Below are positions 15,519-24,926 of a DNA stretch of 64,000 nucleotides, one piece after another. The DNA is from Pseudomonadota bacterium (lineage in GTDB: Bacteria; Pseudomonadota; Alphaproteobacteria; Rhizobiales; Xanthobacteraceae). The notes under the pieces were generated by a model. It searched no databases. It worked only from the letters and a program-made list of their open reading frames with translations, and was not told the DNA's origin. A program made the translations under genes and the position numbers. Position 1 is the first letter of the stretch. Each line of letters opens with the position of its first letter. Where the stretch lies: the NCBI GenBank assembly GCA_023422775.1, contig JAFAGM010000093.1:48312-112311 (forward strand). Reading direction: 5' to 3'.

Positions 15519-15532
15519 TTGACGAGGATCAA
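15519..15532. promoter_or_regulatory. FixK2/FNR box (TTGACGAGGATCAA) between hsp20 and adh
   Basis: Perfect TTGA-N6-TCAA site between divergent genes. TAGCAT (15496-15491) toward hsp20 and TAGGTT (15555-15560) toward adh both put the box at about -40, so one site may drive both directions. Confidence 0.75.
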
Positions 15533-15589
15533 ACTTCCGCCATCACGTCTCGGTTAGGTTGCATACGCCTGCTTGAGGACATTAGCCGA

Positions 15590-16573
15590 ATGCACGCCAT
15601 GATCCTGCCAGCGCCCGGAGCGCCGCTCCGGTTTGAACGGCGCGAGGATCCGATACCGGGGCCGGGCGACGTGCGCGTCAGGGTCAGCGCCTGCGGGGTG
15701 TGCCGCACCGATCTGCATGTCGTCGACGGTGAGCTGCCCGAAATCGTCTATCCGATCGTTCCCGGCCACGAGGTGGTCGGCCGGGTGGAGGCGCTTGGCG
15801 CAGGCGTAACGAACCTGAAGATCGGCGAACGGGTCGGCGTTCCCTGGCTGGGCTACACCTGCGGCGAATGTTTTTATTGCCGTGGCGGCCAGGAGAATTT
15901 GTGCGACCGCCCGCGCTTCACCGGCTACACGCGCGACGGCGGCTTTGCGACGCATCTCGTCGCGGATGCGCGCTATTGCTTTCCGCTCGGCGAAGCCGGC
16001 GACGACGTCGCGATCGCGCCTCTGCTGTGCGCGGGCCTGATTGGTTGGCGCTCGCTTGTGATGGCCGGGGATGGGAAACATCTCGGCATTTTCGGCTTCG
16101 GCGCGGCGGGGCATATCGTGGCTCAGGTGGCCAGCTGGCAGGGCCGCGCGGTCTATGCATTCACACGCGCGGGCGATGCCGAGGCGCAGGAACTCGCGAA
16201 ATCGCTGGGTGCCGAATGGGCCGGGACTGCGGAAGAGCAGCCGCCGGTTCCGCTCGATGCGGCGATCATCTATGCGCCGGTCGGCGCCCTCGTTCCATCG
16301 GCGCTGCGCGCCGTGCGGAAGGGCGGACGGGTGGTCTGCGCCGGCATTCACATGTCGGATATTCCATCGTTCCCCTACCAGATCCTCTGGGGCGAGCGGC
16401 AGTTGCTGTCGGTCGCCAACCTGACCCGCGGCGACGGGATCGAGTTCCTCGAGGTCGCGGCGAAGGCCGGCATCAAGACGCATACCAGCGTGTTTCCACT
16501 GCGTGAGGCGAACGAAGTCCTCTCAAAGTTGCGCGCCGGCCGGATCACCGGCGCCGCCGTGCTGCAGCCATGA
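15590..16573 (+). CDS. Zinc-dependent alcohol dehydrogenase family protein
   Basis: 327-aa MDR-superfamily enzyme. Catalytic zinc site CGVCRTDLH and GHEVVGRVEALG; structural zinc Cys in CGECFYCRGGQENLCDRP. The Rossmann motif GFGAAGHIVAQVA is near 165. Related proteins (AdhA/YahK type) oxidise or reduce short alcohols and aldehydes; the substrate is unknown here. ATG 15590 has GAGGAC about 9 bases upstream; ATG 15599 is an alternative. The stop overlaps the next gene by 4 bases. Under a FixK box it could serve fermentative NADH disposal. Confidence 0.88.
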   Translation: MHAMILPAPGAPLRFERREDPIPGPGDVRVRVSACGVCRTDLHVVDGELPEIVYPIVPGHEVVGRVEALGAGVTNLKIGERVGVPWLGYTCGECFYCRGGQENLCDRPRFTGYTRDGGFATHLVADARYCFPLGEAGDDVAIAPLLCAGLIGWRSLVMAGDGKHLGIFGFGAAGHIVAQVASWQGRAVYAFTRAGDAEAQELAKSLGAEWAGTAEEQPPVPLDAAIIYAPVGALVPSALRAVRKGGRVVCAGIHMSDIPSFPYQILWGERQLLSVANLTRGDGIEFLEVAAKAGIKTHTSVFPLREANEVLSKLRAGRITGAAVLQP

Positions 16574-18147
16574 CCGAACCTCCGCCGAACGCCGGAAACG
16601 TGGAGGCCGAGCCCGGCCAGCAAGCCGTGCTCGATTTTCTCGATGGCTCGAGCTTCGGAGAGTCAAAGGGCGGCAAGCGCATCGATACCCATGCCTCCAT
16701 GGTGTTTCTCGGCGTCGATCGGGCACTGAAGATCAAGCGTGCCGTCCGGTTGCCATTCCTCGATTATTCGACGCTTGAGAAACGGAAGCGCGCCTGCGAG
16801 GAGGAACTGAAAGTCAACGCCGGCAATGCGCCGGAACTTTACCGGCGCGTCGTTGCCATCACGCGCAAATCCGATGGATCTCATGAAATCGACGGCACCG
16901 GCACACCGGTCGAATGGGCGGTCGAAATGGCGCGGTTCGACGAGGAGAAATCGCTCGACCGCCTCGCTGCCTCGGGGACGGTCGATGCATCGCTGGCAAT
17001 CGCCATTGCGGACGCGATTTCCCGATCCCATGAAATTGCGCCACGCGCACATGGTGACTCCTGGCTGGCTTCGATTCCAACGCTGATCGGCCGCAATACC
17101 GCAAGGTTTCGCGCCGTGCGCGGCGTTGACGCTGCCGCCATCGATCGACTGGATGCCGCAAGCCGCGACTTTCTGACGAGACATCGGGATCGGCTCAGCC
17201 GGCGGGCAGCGCAAGGGTTCGTGCGGCGTTGCCACGGCGATTTGCATCTTGCCAACATCGCGCTGGTAGAGGGCCGGCCGCTATTGTTCGACGCCATCGA
17301 ATTCGATCCCGTGATTGCCACCACTGATATCCTCTACGATCTGGCGTTTACGCTGATGGATCTGATCCACTTCAATCAGGCAGCGGCGGCAAATGCGGTG
17401 TTCAACCGCTACCTGGCGGAAGCAAAGGATGATGATATCGATGGCCTTGGCCTGTTGCCGCTGTTCCTGTCGTTGCGGGCAGCGATCCGGGCGCATGTGC
17501 TGTTCACCAGGAGCGAGCAGGCAGAGGATGGCGAAGCGGTCTGGCTGGAAGCCAGGCGCTATTTCGATCTGGCCGGACACCTCATCGTACCAAAGCCGCC
17601 GGTGCTCGTTGCGATCGGCGGCCTGTCGGGGACGGGAAAGTCGCTTCTCGCGCGCGGGCTGGCGGGTCTGATCGAGCCCCCGCCCGGTGCGCTGATCGTG
17701 CGGTCCGATGTGGTTCGCAAGCGGCTTTTTGGCGTGGGTGAAACCACCGCGCTGCCCGAGGCGGCATATCAGCCCGATGTCACTGCAATGGTGTATGATA
17801 CGCTTTCGAATATCGCAGAGCGTGCTCTCCTCCAGGGCTGCCCGGTCGTGCTCGATGCGGCCTTCCTGCGGGAGGCGGAGCGGACAGGGCTGGCCAGCCT
17901 GGCGAGCAAGCACGGCGCGCGCTTCGTCGGCCTGTTCCTGACGGCCGACTTGACCACCCGGCTGGCCCGGATCGGGCAGCGCAGGGATGATGCCTCGGAT
18001 GCGACCCGGGAAGTTGCCTTGATGCAGGAGACCCTGGCCATCGGCGCAGTGGATTGGCACATGGTCGATGCATCGGGTACACCCGACCAGTCGTTGTCTG
18101 CCGCTCGCGCACTGTTGCTTGAGCCAGGCACGGGCAAAGGACGGTGA
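16570..18147 (+). CDS. APH-type kinase fused to P-loop ATPase/kinase
   Basis: 525 aa. The N-terminal half resembles aminoglycoside phosphotransferase/protein-kinase folds (RRCHGDLHLANIAL near 219-232 and LFDAIEFDP as the metal-binding loop). The C-terminal part (about 345-525) is a P-loop kinase with Walker A GGLSGTGKS near 350 and an ALIVRSDVVRKRLFG nucleotide-kinase motif. This two-domain protein is common in proteobacterial low-oxygen/stress clusters; its substrate is unknown. ATG overlaps the adh stop (ATGA), so translation is coupled. Confidence 0.8.
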   Translation: MTEPPPNAGNVEAEPGQQAVLDFLDGSSFGESKGGKRIDTHASMVFLGVDRALKIKRAVRLPFLDYSTLEKRKRACEEELKVNAGNAPELYRRVVAITRKSDGSHEIDGTGTPVEWAVEMARFDEEKSLDRLAASGTVDASLAIAIADAISRSHEIAPRAHGDSWLASIPTLIGRNTARFRAVRGVDAAAIDRLDAASRDFLTRHRDRLSRRAAQGFVRRCHGDLHLANIALVEGRPLLFDAIEFDPVIATTDILYDLAFTLMDLIHFNQAAAANAVFNRYLAEAKDDDIDGLGLLPLFLSLRAAIRAHVLFTRSEQAEDGEAVWLEARRYFDLAGHLIVPKPPVLVAIGGLSGTGKSLLARGLAGLIEPPPGALIVRSDVVRKRLFGVGETTALPEAAYQPDVTAMVYDTLSNIAERALLQGCPVVLDAAFLREAERTGLASLASKHGARFVGLFLTADLTTRLARIGQRRDDASDATREVALMQETLAIGAVDWHMVDASGTPDQSLSAARALLLEPGTGKGR

Positions 18148-18183
18148 TGGCTCCAGCGCGAGGGGTGAGTGCCGTCATGCCGC

Positions 18184-18215
18184 CGTTTTGATGCATCTCC
18201 GTTTTGATGCATCTC
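18184..18215. repeat. 16-bp perfect tandem duplication containing a FixK half site
   Basis: CGTTTTGATGCATCTC occurs at 18184-18199 and again, directly adjoining, at 18200-18215. Only the second copy is followed by AA and so completes a TTGA-N6-TCAA box; the first ends in CCG instead of CAA. Confidence 0.8.
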
Positions 18216-18217
18216 AA
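18204..18217. promoter_or_regulatory. FixK2/FNR box (TTGATGCATCTCAA) before the phasin/phaC genes
   Basis: Perfect site, centre 18210.5; TATCGT at 18239-18244 is spaced as a -10, giving a leader of ~27 nt to ATG 18279. Confidence 0.7.
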
Positions 18218-18278
18218 TGTTCGATCAATGCCAGTCGGTATCGTTTCCCGAGCGTCTCGAAATCGAAGGGAAATTCTC

Positions 18279-18641
18279 ATGACGGAGCGATCTGAACGAG
18301 CCGTAGCCTATTCTTCCCAGCCGGCGGCCAATGGGGAGGCCGAGGCCAACAGGTTGAACCAGAGCGCACTGGAGTTCCTGTTCGGCGCACAAAAGATGCT
18401 GTTTGAGGAATTCATCTTCTTCACCGAGGAGATGCTGGAACGAACTCGCACCGAAACCCAGTTGTTGACCGAGTTCGTGACCAAGATGGCAGGCGCGCAT
18501 TCCGTCAAGGACGTCAAGACGATGTGTGAGGAATGCGGACAGCATCAGCTCGATTTCCTTCGCCGCGATTCCGAACGGCTGTTCAGGCATGGCGAGCGGA
18601 TGATCGCCACGACATCGAACCTCATCCACGGCCGTCACTGA
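18279..18641 (+). CDS. Phasin-like small protein (120 aa)
   Basis: A predominantly helical, soluble protein: LNQSALEFLFGAQKMLFEEF, IFFTEEMLERTRTETQLLTEF, HSVKDVKTMCEECGQHQLDF, then ERLFRHGERMIATTSNLI. The amphipathic pattern and the 'filter/attractor' use of VKDVKTM...CGQHQLDFLRRD agree with the phasin_2 family, which coats PHA granules. It lies 18 bp upstream of phaC, supporting that role. Start 18279 is preceded by AAGGGAAA; an upstream in-frame ATG at 18204 falls inside the FixK box and is rejected. Confidence 0.72.
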   Translation: MTERSERAVAYSSQPAANGEAEANRLNQSALEFLFGAQKMLFEEFIFFTEEMLERTRTETQLLTEFVTKMAGAHSVKDVKTMCEECGQHQLDFLRRDSERLFRHGERMIATTSNLIHGRH

Positions 18642-18659
18642 ACCGATCGGCCAGATGCC

Positions 18660-20510
18660 ATGCAACCGAAATCGACACTGCGGCCAGCGGAAGTGACTGT
18701 CCTGCCGCTTGCTACCCGTGCGGCGGACCAGGCCGACCGGCAATCCGTTGTGTCAACCGATCTGCCGGATCCTTTGCGTACACAGGGCGCGCCCGGTGAG
18801 ACTTATCAGGCCGACCGCGCCTTTCATGCGATGCTGGCGCGTTTTACGGGCGGCATTTCCCCGGCGGCGTTGCTGATGGCCTATGCGGATTGGTTGTCGC
18901 ATCTCGCCGCAGCGCCGCAGCGACAGATCGAGATTGCGCAGGACGCGCTGATCGAAGCCAAGCGACTGTCGGACGCCGCGCAGAACGTCCATTCGACCGG
19001 GCAGGCACCGTGGTCCCTGATCAGGCCACAGCCGCAGGACAGGCGTTTCGACCGGCCGGAATGGCAACAGCAACCGTTCAATCTGATGGCGCAGGCGTTT
19101 CTCCTGGGTCAGCATTGGTGGCACAATGCCACCACGGGCGTGCGCGGCGTGGCGAAGCAGCACGAAGCGATCGTCGAATTCTCGGTCCGGCAGATGCTGG
19201 ACGTACTGTCGCCCTCCAACTTTGCCGCGACCAATCCGGAGGTGCTGCGCAAATCGCTCGAGACCGGTGGCAGGAATTTCGTAAGAGGCTGGCAGAATTT
19301 CTGCAGCGACTGGGTCCAACTGCTGTCGGCGGGGCTTGCCCCGGTCAAGACCGGCGATTTCGTGGTCGGCGAAAACGTCGCGACGTCACGCGGCAAGGTC
19401 GTTTTCCGCAACGAGCTGATCGAACTGATCCAATACTATCCGACGACCGCAAAGGTTCACCCGGAACCGATCCTGGTCGTGCCGGCCTGGATCATGAAGT
19501 ATTACATCCTCGACCTGTCGCCGGAGAATTCGCTGGTGAAATATCTCACGGGCGAAGGCTTCACCGTCTTCATGATCTCGTGGCGAAATCCGGATGCGGC
19601 CGACCGTGAGGTCGGCTTCGATGACTATCGAAAGCTGGGCATCTCGACCGCACTCGACGCGATCGGTGAGATCGCGCCCGATCGCAAGGTTCATGCGCTG
19701 GGCTACTGCCTGGGCGGAACGCTGCTGTCGATAGCTGCCGCTACCATGGCGCGCGACGGCGACAACCGCCTGAAGTCGATCAGCCTGCTTGCCGCGCAAA
19801 CCGATTTCACCGAGGCCGGCGAACTGACGCTGTTCATCAACGAGAGCCAGGTCGCATTTCTCGAGGACATGATGTGGGAACGCGGCGTGCTCGACACCAC
19901 GCAGATGGCGGGCGCATTTCAGCTATTGCGATCCAACGATCTGATCTGGTCGCGGCTCACCCACGACTACCTGATGGGAGAACGGACAGCGCGCAACGAC
20001 CTGATGGCCTGGAATGCGGATGCCACCCGCCTGCCATACCGGATGCACTCGGAATATCTCCGCAAGCTGTTTCTCAACAACGACCTTGCCGGGGGCCGAT
20101 ACCTGGTCGAAGGCAAACCGGTCTCGCTGTCGGATATCCGCACGCCGATGTTCGTGGTCGGAACCGTTCGCGATCACGTCGCACCATGGAAATCCGTCTA
20201 CAAGATTCACTATCAGGTCGATGCCGACGTGACCTTCCTGCTCACCAGCGGTGGACACAATGCAGGAATCGTGGCGCCTCCCGGAGAGCCGGGCCACTCC
20301 TATCGGGTAAGAACAGAGGTCGCGGACGCGACCTATACCGGCCCTGACGAATGGCTCAGGACGGTTCCATCGGTCGAGGGATCGTGGTGGCGGGAGTGGA
20401 CCAGGTGGCTGGCCGCGCGGTCCGGCGAGCCATCAGATCCGCCACGCATGGGCAAGAAGTCCGACGACGGCAACCTGCCCGACGCGCCCGGCGACTACGT
20501 TCGCCACTGA
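18660..20510 (+). CDS. phaC: Poly(3-hydroxyalkanoate) synthase, class I type
   Basis: 616 aa, the usual class I size. Polymerises hydroxyacyl-CoA into PHA granules. The lipase-like box GYCLGG has nucleophile C350 (codon at 19707), the catalytic Asp is in VVGTVRDHVAPW and the His is in TSGGHNAGIV. The signature NPDAADREVGFDDY and the Trp-rich C-terminal segment are present. The N-terminal ~60 residues are unlike typical synthases and the ribosome site before ATG 18660 is weak. With the phasin gene it forms a two-gene unit behind a FixK box, linking carbon storage to oxygen limitation. Confidence 0.92.
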   Translation: MQPKSTLRPAEVTVLPLATRAADQADRQSVVSTDLPDPLRTQGAPGETYQADRAFHAMLARFTGGISPAALLMAYADWLSHLAAAPQRQIEIAQDALIEAKRLSDAAQNVHSTGQAPWSLIRPQPQDRRFDRPEWQQQPFNLMAQAFLLGQHWWHNATTGVRGVAKQHEAIVEFSVRQMLDVLSPSNFAATNPEVLRKSLETGGRNFVRGWQNFCSDWVQLLSAGLAPVKTGDFVVGENVATSRGKVVFRNELIELIQYYPTTAKVHPEPILVVPAWIMKYYILDLSPENSLVKYLTGEGFTVFMISWRNPDAADREVGFDDYRKLGISTALDAIGEIAPDRKVHALGYCLGGTLLSIAAATMARDGDNRLKSISLLAAQTDFTEAGELTLFINESQVAFLEDMMWERGVLDTTQMAGAFQLLRSNDLIWSRLTHDYLMGERTARNDLMAWNADATRLPYRMHSEYLRKLFLNNDLAGGRYLVEGKPVSLSDIRTPMFVVGTVRDHVAPWKSVYKIHYQVDADVTFLLTSGGHNAGIVAPPGEPGHSYRVRTEVADATYTGPDEWLRTVPSVEGSWWREWTRWLAARSGEPSDPPRMGKKSDDGNLPDAPGDYVRH

Positions 20511-20640
20511 CTTCGTGCCGTTGAAATCCAGGTTCTGTCATCGGTCCGAGACGATGCCCGGCTATCATGCCGCGCCAAAAACACATTGCGTGGGATAGCT
20601 TCGCCGGGGGGAACCGCGAACTACAGGGTGTCGCTCACCG

Positions 20641-23334
20641 ATGTCGACCTATCGCCTGAAGAACCTGCTTTCGCCGCGTTCCGTCGCGCTGATCGGCGCC
20701 AGCCCGCGCCATGGCTCGGTCGGCCGTGCCATTCTGGACAATATTCGCAAGGCCCAGTTCAAGGGCGAGTTCGGCCTCGTCAATCCGCGCTATCCCGAGA
20801 TCGACGGTGTCGCAACCGTCGGCTGCCTTGGGGAACTGGCCTTTGCGCCCGAACTGGTTGTTGTCACCGCTCCGGCCCGGTCGATCGCTGAGATCATCGA
20901 TGAGGCAGGCCGCCGCGGCGCTGCGGGTGCGGTCATCGTCAGTGCCGGGCTCGGCCATGGTCCGGGTTCTCTGGCGGACGCGGCGGAACAGGCTGCACAG
21001 AAATACGGCATGCGGCTGATCGGCCCCAATTGCCTCGGCATCATGATGCCGGGCGTCAGCCTCAATGCGAGCTTTTCCGCGCATATGCCGGCGGCAGGAA
21101 ATCTGGCGCTGATCTCGCAATCCGGCGCCATCGCTGCGGGCATGGTCGATTGGGCCGCGCAACGATCGGTCGGCTTTTCAGGAATCGTTTCGATCGGCGA
21201 CCAGCTCGATGTCGACATCGCCGATCTGCTCGACTACTTCGCGCTCGACGAAAAGACCCAGGCCATCCTTCTCTATATCGAAGCCATCAAGGACGCGCGA
21301 AAATTCATGTCGGCGGCGCGCGCGGCTGCCAGAGTGAAGCCGGTCGTCGTCGTCAAATCGGGGCGTTTGGCGCAGGGCGCCAGGGCCGCGGCGACCCACA
21401 CCGGGGCATTGGCAGGTGCGGACGCTGTCTACGATGCCGCTTTCCGGCGCGCCGGGATGTTACGGGTATCCGATCTTCGCGAGTTGTTCGACTGCGCGGA
21501 GACGCTGGGGCGGGTCAAATCGCTGCCGGGAAAACGGCTGGCGATCCTGACCAATGGCGGCGGCATCGGCGTCCTGGCCGTCGACCGGCTGGTTGAACTG
21601 GGTGGCATTCCCGCGGATATCTCCCCGGCGATCCGCGAAAAGCTGGATGCGGTATTGCCTGCTACCTGGTCGAAATCGAACCCGGTCGATATCATCGGCG
21701 ACGCCGATCCCGCGCGCTATGCCGCGGCGCTCGAAGTGCTGCTGGCCGACCCGGACAATGACGCCGTGCTGGTCATGAATGTCCAGACAGCAATCGCGCG
21801 TGCGGATGAGATCGCAGCCGCCGTGACCGGCGTGGTCCGGAAACATCGCGCCGAACGTCGCATGCGGCCGAAGCCCGTACTCGCGGTCTGGGTCGGAGCG
21901 GAGCAGTCGATCGGCGACCTGTTGAGCGGCGCCGGCATTCCCAACTACCAGACCGGAGGCGATGCCGTCCTGGGCTTCATGCATCTCGTCCGGCACCGTG
22001 AGGTGGTGGAGATACTGGCGCAGGTCCCGCCGGCGATGCCGGCGGATTTTGCGCCCGAGACGGACGCGGCGCGGCAAATCGTTGCTGCGGCACTGGCCGA
22101 TGGTCGCTCCTGGCTCGATCCGATCGAGGTCAAGCGGCTGCTCGACGCCTATGATATCGCCTTCGTGCCGACCTTCGCCGCTGCCGATGCCGAGCAGGCG
22201 GTCGCCCACGCGACCGGGCTGTTTGCTCAGGGCTCCACGGTCGTTTTGAAGATCATGTCGCGCGACATCGTGCACAAGTCCGATGTCGGCGGCGTCGTAC
22301 TCAATCTCACCAGCCCCGATGCCGTGCGCAAGGCGGCGACGGATATTCTGGCGCGGGCGAAGTCGTTGCGGCCGGACGCCCGGATTTCGGGCGTGATGGT
22401 GCAGGCGATGGTGGTGCGGGCCAAGTCGCGTGAGCTCATTCTCGGACTTGCCGACGACCCGACCTTCGGAACCGTGGTCGTATTCGGCCGCGGCGGAACG
22501 GCGGTGGAGATCATCAACGACAAGGCGCTGGCGCTGCCGCCGCTGGACCTGCATCTGGCACGGAGCCTGATCGAGCGCACCCGCGTCTCACGGCTGCTGC
22601 GCAGCTATCGCGACGTCCCGGCGGTGAAGCATGACGCCGTTGCGATGGTTCTGGTCAAGCTGGCGCAAATGGCTACCGACATCCCCGAAATCCGCGAACT
22701 CGATATCAATCCACTGCTCGCCGACGAAACCGGCGTACTCGCGGTCGACGCGCGCGTCGCTATCGGGCGCGTGGAGCGGAAGTTTCGCGGCCCAGGTCAG
22801 GCGAATTTCGCGGTACGGCCTTACCCCTCGCAATGGCAGCGCCACATCACGGTCAAGGACGGCTGGCGGGTGTTCGTCCGGCCGATCCGCCCCGAAGACG
22901 AGCCGCTGATCCATGAGATGCTGAAGCACGTCACCATGCATGATCTGCGGTTGCGGTTCTTCGCGCCGATGAAGGAATTCTCTCATGAGTTTATCGCCCG
23001 CCTGACCCAGCTCGACTACGCGCGCGCCATGGCCTTTGCTGCGTTCGACGAGGCGAGTGACGAACTGGTGGGCGTGGTCAGGATCCACTCGGATTCGATC
23101 TACGAGAGCGGCGAATACGCCATCCTCCTGCGATCGGATCTCAAGGGGAGGGGACTGGGCTGGACGCTGATGCAGTTGATCATCGAATATGCCAGGTCTG
23201 AGGGCCTGAAAACCATCTCGGGCGACGTGCTTTCCGAAAACACCGTCATGCTCGCCATGTGCCGAAGCTTGGGATTCGAGGTCAAGCAGGATCCGGTCGA
23301 GCACGAAATCTGCAATGTCAGGCTGGCGCTCTAA
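20641..23334 (+). CDS. ADP-forming acyl-CoA synthetase with C-terminal GNAT domain
   Basis: 897 aa. CoA-binding domain first (LFSPRSVALIGASPRHGSVG-like start, VALIGAS), then succinyl-CoA-synthetase-like ligase domains (ALISQSGAIAAGMVDWA; phospho-His in THTGALAG), an ATP-grasp domain (VVLKIMSRDIVHKSDVGGVVLNL; GRGGTAVEI) and a GNAT acetyltransferase from about residue 740 (VRPIRPEDEPLIHEM, LRSDLKGRGLGWTLM). Relatives either make ATP from acyl-CoA or act as Pat-type protein lysine acetyltransferases that silence acetyl-CoA synthetase; the active-site residues I see do not separate these. No FixK box precedes it and the ribosome site is weak. It ends 4 bases into the convergent beta-CASP gene. 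Confidence 0.87.
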   Translation: MSTYRLKNLLSPRSVALIGASPRHGSVGRAILDNIRKAQFKGEFGLVNPRYPEIDGVATVGCLGELAFAPELVVVTAPARSIAEIIDEAGRRGAAGAVIVSAGLGHGPGSLADAAEQAAQKYGMRLIGPNCLGIMMPGVSLNASFSAHMPAAGNLALISQSGAIAAGMVDWAAQRSVGFSGIVSIGDQLDVDIADLLDYFALDEKTQAILLYIEAIKDARKFMSAARAAARVKPVVVVKSGRLAQGARAAATHTGALAGADAVYDAAFRRAGMLRVSDLRELFDCAETLGRVKSLPGKRLAILTNGGGIGVLAVDRLVELGGIPADISPAIREKLDAVLPATWSKSNPVDIIGDADPARYAAALEVLLADPDNDAVLVMNVQTAIARADEIAAAVTGVVRKHRAERRMRPKPVLAVWVGAEQSIGDLLSGAGIPNYQTGGDAVLGFMHLVRHREVVEILAQVPPAMPADFAPETDAARQIVAAALADGRSWLDPIEVKRLLDAYDIAFVPTFAAADAEQAVAHATGLFAQGSTVVLKIMSRDIVHKSDVGGVVLNLTSPDAVRKAATDILARAKSLRPDARISGVMVQAMVVRAKSRELILGLADDPTFGTVVVFGRGGTAVEIINDKALALPPLDLHLARSLIERTRVSRLLRSYRDVPAVKHDAVAMVLVKLAQMATDIPEIRELDINPLLADETGVLAVDARVAIGRVERKFRGPGQANFAVRPYPSQWQRHITVKDGWRVFVRPIRPEDEPLIHEMLKHVTMHDLRLRFFAPMKEFSHEFIARLTQLDYARAMAFAAFDEASDELVGVVRIHSDSIYESGEYAILLRSDLKGRGLGWTLMQLIIEYARSEGLKTISGDVLSENTVMLAMCRSLGFEVKQDPVEHEICNVRLAL

Positions 23335-24926
23335 TTTTCCTCCAGCGCGCGTCGCAATCGCCGGATGATGACACCGCGTGCACGATCGTCGGCGGCCGCC
23401 TCGATGCGGTCGTTGATGTCGAGCACGAGCTTCGACATGTCGTTATGCCAGTCGAGCTCAACGACGGCCTCGGGCGCCAGCCGCCTGCGGCGGCCGGTCT
23501 CGAGCGACTTCGGCACACCGGCTGACAATTCGTAGATGTCGTCCAGCAGCGGCTGGAACACCCGGGATGCAGGGATGATGCGTTCGGAAACACGGCCAGC
23601 GAGGCCTGCGATGGCGGGTTCCTCGCCATGCACCAGAAACAGGCCGCGCCTGATCGGGCGGCGTTCCGCAATCCATCGCGCCAGCTCCGATCCGTCGGCG
23701 TGCCCGGAATAGTCGTCGATGGTACGGATCGTCGCCGCAACCTTGATCTCGTTGCCCTGGATACGCACGGCCTTGGCCCCGTCGACGAGGAATCGGCCGA
23801 GCGTCCCCTGCGCCTGGAAGCCCACCAGCAGCACGGTGGCCCTCGCGTTCCACAGCCAGTTCCTGAGATGATGCCGGATGCGCCCCGCGTCGCACATGCC
23901 GCTTGCGGCGATGACGATATGGAAGCCCGTCAACTTGGCAATCGCCTTGCTCTCGTCGACGGTCTCGGTGAAGCGGAGCAGGGGTGAGTTCAACAACCGT
24001 TGGACATCCACCTCGGGATCGAGACTTTCGGCGTGATTGCGGAATACTTCGGTGGCGCGGATCGCCAATGGCGAATCCAGAAAAATCGGGGCGCTGGGAA
24101 TGTGGCCATGCTCCATCAGGTCGACGAGGTCGACGATGAGTTCCTGGGTGCGCTCGACGGCGAAGGCTGGAATCAGCAGCGCGCCCTTGCGGGTTGCAGC
24201 GTCACGGACCTCGCCGGCGAGACGGTCGCGACGCTCAACGGGTGTCGTAGCCGGCCGCTCCCGGTCGCCGTAGGTTGATTCGGAGATGACGTAGTCGAAA
24301 CCCGAAGGAGCGTGGGGATCCGGCTGCAGCAGTTTCGCGTCCGGTCCGATATCGCCGGAAGCGAGAATGCGAATTGACTTCCTGGACGAAGTTCCATCGG
24401 CGCACTCAATCTCGATCGAGGCGGAACCGAGCAGATGACCGGCGTTCCAGTAGCGCGCACGAACGCCCGGTATCACGTCGATCCATTTTTCGTATTCGAC
24501 GGGAGTGAACGATTGCATCGCGGCGATGGCGTCGGACTGCGTGTAGATCGGGACGATCGCCTTGCGTCCGCGCGCGACGTTGCGCCGGTTGAGCGCCAGC
24601 ACCTCGGATTCCTGGATACTTCCGGCGTCCGGCAGCATGTAGGAGCATAGATCGATGGTCCCGCGCGTCGCGTGGATTCGGCCGGCAAAGCCATGGCGCA
24701 CGAGCTTCGGCAGTAATCCGCTGTGATCGATATGGGCGTGCGTAAGCAGCACGGCATCGATATCCGCCGGGTGAAACGGAAAAGCCCCGTAGTTCAGTTC
24801 CTTCAGCGTTTTCTGGCCCTGAAATAGTCCGCAATCGACAAGGAAACGCCCGGTGCGCGTTTCAAAGAGGTAGCAGGAGCCCGTGACGGTGCGGGAGGCG
24901 CCGCAGAACCTGACGGTCACGCTCAT
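23331..24926 (-). CDS. Metallo-beta-lactamase/beta-CASP RNA-processing-type hydrolase
   Basis: 531 aa. MBL core with THAHIDHSGLLPKL zinc motif near 61-74, GHLLGSASIEIE near 165, a beta-CASP insertion (ALLIPAFAVERTQELIVDL) and the C-terminal RMMBL motif (VGFQAQGTLGRFLVDGAKAV, DYSGHADGSELARW). Homologues of CPSF73 and bacterial YsgA/RNase J-like nucleases act on RNA. It is the last gene of the operon usp - phosphorylase - prs - MBL and overlaps prs by 4 bases, suggesting RNA turnover coupled to nucleotide salvage. Confidence 0.87.
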   Translation of the reverse strand: MSVTVRFCGASRTVTGSCYLFETRTGRFLVDCGLFQGQKTLKELNYGAFPFHPADIDAVLLTHAHIDHSGLLPKLVRHGFAGRIHATRGTIDLCSYMLPDAGSIQESEVLALNRRNVARGRKAIVPIYTQSDAIAAMQSFTPVEYEKWIDVIPGVRARYWNAGHLLGSASIEIECADGTSSRKSIRILASGDIGPDAKLLQPDPHAPSGFDYVISESTYGDRERPATTPVERRDRLAGEVRDAATRKGALLIPAFAVERTQELIVDLVDLMEHGHIPSAPIFLDSPLAIRATEVFRNHAESLDPEVDVQRLLNSPLLRFTETVDESKAIAKLTGFHIVIAASGMCDAGRIRHHLRNWLWNARATVLLVGFQAQGTLGRFLVDGAKAVRIQGNEIKVAATIRTIDDYSGHADGSELARWIAERRPIRRGLFLVHGEEPAIAGLAGRVSERIIPASRVFQPLLDDIYELSAGVPKSLETGRRRRLAPEAVVELDWHNDMSKLVLDINDRIEAAADDRARGVIIRRLRRALEEN

